A stretch of DNA of 64,000 nt. It comes from Synechococcus sp. NOUM97013. GTDB lineage: Bacteria; Cyanobacteriota; Cyanobacteriia; PCC-6307; Cyanobiaceae. Below the pieces are notes generated by a model that saw only the letters and a list, made by a program, of their open reading frames with translations, was not told the DNA's origin and did no database searches. Positions 61,838-64,000 of the stretch are shown piece after piece. The position numbers were made by a program, and so were the translations under genes. The stretch's first letter is position 1. Each line of letters opens with the position of its first letter. The stretch lies in NCBI RefSeq assembly GCF_014279815.1, contig NZ_CP047941.1, forward strand, positions 248,001-312,000, given 5' to 3'.

Positions 61838-64000
61838 TCAGTTCAGCCCTGCTTGTTCGGCGAGCTCTCTTAGCGCCTGGATCTGCCACTGGCGGCATTC
61901 CGCTGGGGAAGATCGATAGAACTGCTCCCATGCCGTTGCCTTATGGAGGGGGTAGTCCTCTGTCGGCTGCTCGGGATGGGTGTCTCGCCAGCCCACACGC
62001 ACGGCGTGTCCTATCACCACATCCAGGGCGATGTCGTCGTCGAAGCGCATGCTCGGATTTGCTGTGGCGAAGGCCATCAACGAGAGCAGGCTCTCGGTGC
62101 AGAGCTGGCGATATTCCGGAGCCCCGATGCGGCTGAGCAGGTGCTCCACCTGAATGGCGAAGTTTCGCTCTCCAGGCGTTTTTTCCAGCAGCAAAGCACT
62201 GGTGAGTCGGTTGCGGCGTTCCAGCTTGTCGCCAATCACCAGGCCGCGGCAGTGGTGGAGGAGTGACCAAATCCCGGCGTAGAACTCCTTGGGGACCTGT
62301 TGCAGAGATCCAAGACGAATGCGGTGCTGCAACCAGTTGCTACCGCCAGGGCGTTCGTCCAGGGGTTCCGGGATGTTCCATTGCACCTGTCCGCTTAGGT
62401 GAAGCAGCTCGCGGCGTTGTAGGGCTGCCCGGGCGTGATCGACGTCTGCCAGCACCGTTCGCAAGCGCAGACTGATCTGGTGAGGTGGTTCATCACAAAG
62501 GGCCTCAAAGGCTTCGTCCTGGCTGAGCTGGCGTTCACTGGCCAGCTCTGAGGTCAGCAACAGCAGTAGCTGACCGAGCTGGAATGTCAGAGATCCTCTG
62601 ATCATGTCGGGCTCGCGTCGCGCGATGCCGTCGAGGGCCAGCAGCAGCTCCTGCTGCAACATCCGTTCCCGGCTGTCGATGCCGCAGGTGCGATCAATCA
62701 GAGCGGCGATGGCTTGGCTGGAGATAGGACTGACCAGCCGTGAGTCGCTGGTGTAGTTGCGCCCCACCACCACCTGTTTCTGGCGGCTGAGGAGATCGAT
62801 CACGGCATCTTCCAGCTGTGGATGGATCAGACCGATGGCGCCGGCGCAGCGGCGCGCCACGTTCCAGTCCTCCTGCTTCAGTCCGCGCCGGTAAATCTCC
62901 TCCACAAGCGTGTTCAGCTCCACAGGCGCGCCTTGCGGGCTCGTGAGGATGGCCTGATGCCCCAACCGACGGGTGAGCAGTTCCAGCACCTCCGCCTGTT
63001 CCCGGAGGGAGTGGCTGCTCCAAAGCCTGCGTCGCAGCTCCTTCAGCGGGACGTCGTCCAGTTCTTGTTCCTGCGCTGCCGTGAGGTCGCTCAAGTCGGT
63101 GGAGTCCTGCAGCAGCTCCGCAGCCTGGCCTTCGGCAGTCGGGCTGAAACGGTCAAGCTCAGCGGGTAGCTTCTGCCACTGGGCTTGCTGAGCCAGGGTC
63201 TCCAGGTCGCCGAACTGCACGGTCACCCCTTCCACGCAGCCGCTCTGCAGCCGCGCGGTCAGCTCCAGCAGCAGTCTGCTGCTGCGTTCCAGTAGAGCGG
63301 CCTGCACGGGAATCAGCAGCAGTGGTGCGCCAGGACCTTGCCAGTGCCGTTGCAGCAGATGCAGTTCGTTGACGACCGTGTCCACGAGATGACGTGGGTC
63401 ATGGCTCAGGAAGAAGGTCCCTTCCTCCAACACGGCGGGTAAGAACCCGAGAGTCTGGTCGCCTTGGCGATACAGGCGGGCTGTGACGGTGGTTTCAGGT
63501 CTCAGTGGTGGGTGCCCTGTAAGGCCGAGTGCGGCATCAGCGCCGACATATTCCAGCCGCTCCCTCAGGGCATCGGAGGGCAGCACCTTCAGGCCCGCAT
63601 GGTTGGGCTCACTCACAGGCAGCCCCAGGCTCTGCAGTCGCTGGGCGACGACCGCGTCAGCGGGAACCAGCGCCACCAGCACGGCAGGGCTTCCCAGAGA
63701 CCCCTGATGTCGCCGCCCGCACGGGTCAAGATCCTCGGCTTCGATCAACCCCTCCAGGAGCATCTCTCCAAGCCAGGCCAGGCTCTGGGTCCAGAGCAGC
63801 GGAACGTTCTCATTGGCGACACGCCGTTGGCTGCCGGGGTTGCGTCGTTCCAAGGCCAGCAGCTCTTCAGGAACGAGATACAGCTCAGGGAAGAGGCGCT
63901 GCCCATCGCGGTCCACCTGGAGCGCCTCCAGGCGCTGCCGCCATTGCCTGGCTTCGTCCCAGCGCTGCTCGCAGCAGGCAGTCATCAATTCGTAGGCCAG
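61838..64000 (-). CDS. Glycoside hydrolase 15/phosphorylase kinase alpha-like protein (partial)
   Basis: The frame is open to the right edge, so the N-terminus is missing; at least 720 residues are present. ELYLVPEELLALERRNPGSQ followed by RRVANENVPLLWTQSLAWLG resembles the GH15-like region of phosphorylase kinase alpha/beta subunits and their cyanobacterial homologues. The C-terminal half is helical and contains EVLELLTRRLGHQAIL and IRLGSLQQVPKEFYAGIW, similar to the PHKA C-terminal part. Catalytic glutamates of glucoamylases, if present, would be in the missing part. It may be linked to glycogen metabolism. Confidence 0.75.
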   Translation of the reverse strand: MAYELMTACCEQRWDEARQWRQRLEALQVDRDGQRLFPELYLVPEELLALERRNPGSQRRVANENVPLLWTQSLAWLGEMLLEGLIEAEDLDPCGRRHQGSLGSPAVLVALVPADAVVAQRLQSLGLPVSEPNHAGLKVLPSDALRERLEYVGADAALGLTGHPPLRPETTVTARLYRQGDQTLGFLPAVLEEGTFFLSHDPRHLVDTVVNELHLLQRHWQGPGAPLLLIPVQAALLERSSRLLLELTARLQSGCVEGVTVQFGDLETLAQQAQWQKLPAELDRFSPTAEGQAAELLQDSTDLSDLTAAQEQELDDVPLKELRRRLWSSHSLREQAEVLELLTRRLGHQAILTSPQGAPVELNTLVEEIYRRGLKQEDWNVARRCAGAIGLIHPQLEDAVIDLLSRQKQVVVGRNYTSDSRLVSPISSQAIAALIDRTCGIDSRERMLQQELLLALDGIARREPDMIRGSLTFQLGQLLLLLTSELASERQLSQDEAFEALCDEPPHQISLRLRTVLADVDHARAALQRRELLHLSGQVQWNIPEPLDERPGGSNWLQHRIRLGSLQQVPKEFYAGIWSLLHHCRGLVIGDKLERRNRLTSALLLEKTPGERNFAIQVEHLLSRIGAPEYRQLCTESLLSLMAFATANPSMRFDDDIALDVVIGHAVRVGWRDTHPEQPTEDYPLHKATAWEQFYRSSPAECRQWQIQALRELAEQAGLN

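Noticed and set aside
1-64000. CRISPR arrays, rRNA genes, transposases or integrases
   Set aside because: No regularly spaced repeats, rRNA sequence or recombinase motifs were seen on reading the translations and sequence.

Overview
The window is a chromosomal segment of a marine picocyanobacterium, most likely Synechococcus or the related Cyanobium. The evidence is the psbEFLJ cluster next to ycf48 and a membrane-anchored rubredoxin, the ndhCKJ operon, chlD (Mg-chelatase), a carotenoid cleavage dioxygenase, a two-gene Mce/ABC lipid-transport unit, FabI, and dense, short-spaced GC-rich genes. Nothing was searched against a database; all names come from motifs and remembered family patterns.

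Region 1 (1-21.6 kb) is a surface-glycan biosynthesis island. It opens with the end of a cupin gene, then a WbpG-type amidotransferase and an unusual HisF-HisH fusion that should feed it ammonia. Next comes a nonulosonic-acid (sialic/legionaminic) set: PtmE-like nucleotidyltransferase, CMP-nonulosonate synthetase, LegB-like 4,6-dehydratase, a broken LegC aminotransferase, a formyltransferase, NeuB/LegI synthase and NeuC/LegG hydrolysing epimerase. A GT with the bacterial sialyltransferase motifs (EDG, HP, SS) follows. From about 10.2 to 18.5 kb the DNA is strikingly AT-rich and carries a tightly overlapping operon of glycosyltransferases, a Wzy-like polymerase, a sulfotransferase, an initiating sugar transferase and a WcaF-like acetyltransferase. 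The island ends with an aminotransferase and a WbpM/PglF-type dehydratase.

Region 2 (21.6-26.9 kb) is partly a gene graveyard: a decayed copy of a cysteine-motif protein whose intact copy lies at 26.4-26.9 kb, a broken amidase, an unknown broken ORF and a broken YdcF/DUF218 gene. Between these and the intact copy sit UDP-glucose dehydrogenase and a UDP-glucuronate 4-epimerase-like gene, which supply acidic sugar nucleotides to the glycan pathway.

Region 3 (26.9-48.8 kb) is core genome: psbJ-psbL-psbF-psbE, ycf48, rubA, ndhC-K-J, a CofD/YvcK protein, the lipid transporter ATPase and Mce protein, chlD, folK, an ABC exporter, NUDIX, CPD photolyase, a DegT aminotransferase, a redoxin, a split photolyase-like pair with four possible Fe-S cysteines, fabI, hisB, a carotenoid oxygenase and a SIMPL-domain protein.

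Region 4 (48.9-53.7 kb) is a four-gene minus-strand operon: SABATH-type methyltransferase, Glu/Leu-dehydrogenase-like enzyme, sarcosine-oxidase-like flavoenzyme and BCCT transporter. It looks like an uncharacterised pathway for a methylated amino compound or osmolyte.

Region 5 (53.8-64 kb) is housekeeping: rdgB, phosphohexomutase, a RecB/RNase-H-like protein, ygfZ, pyrE, a CAT-anticodon tRNA, a CNNM/CBS protein, a Gfo/Idh oxidoreductase and, running off the right edge, a GH15/phosphorylase-kinase-alpha-like protein. No CRISPR array, rRNA or insertion sequence was seen.
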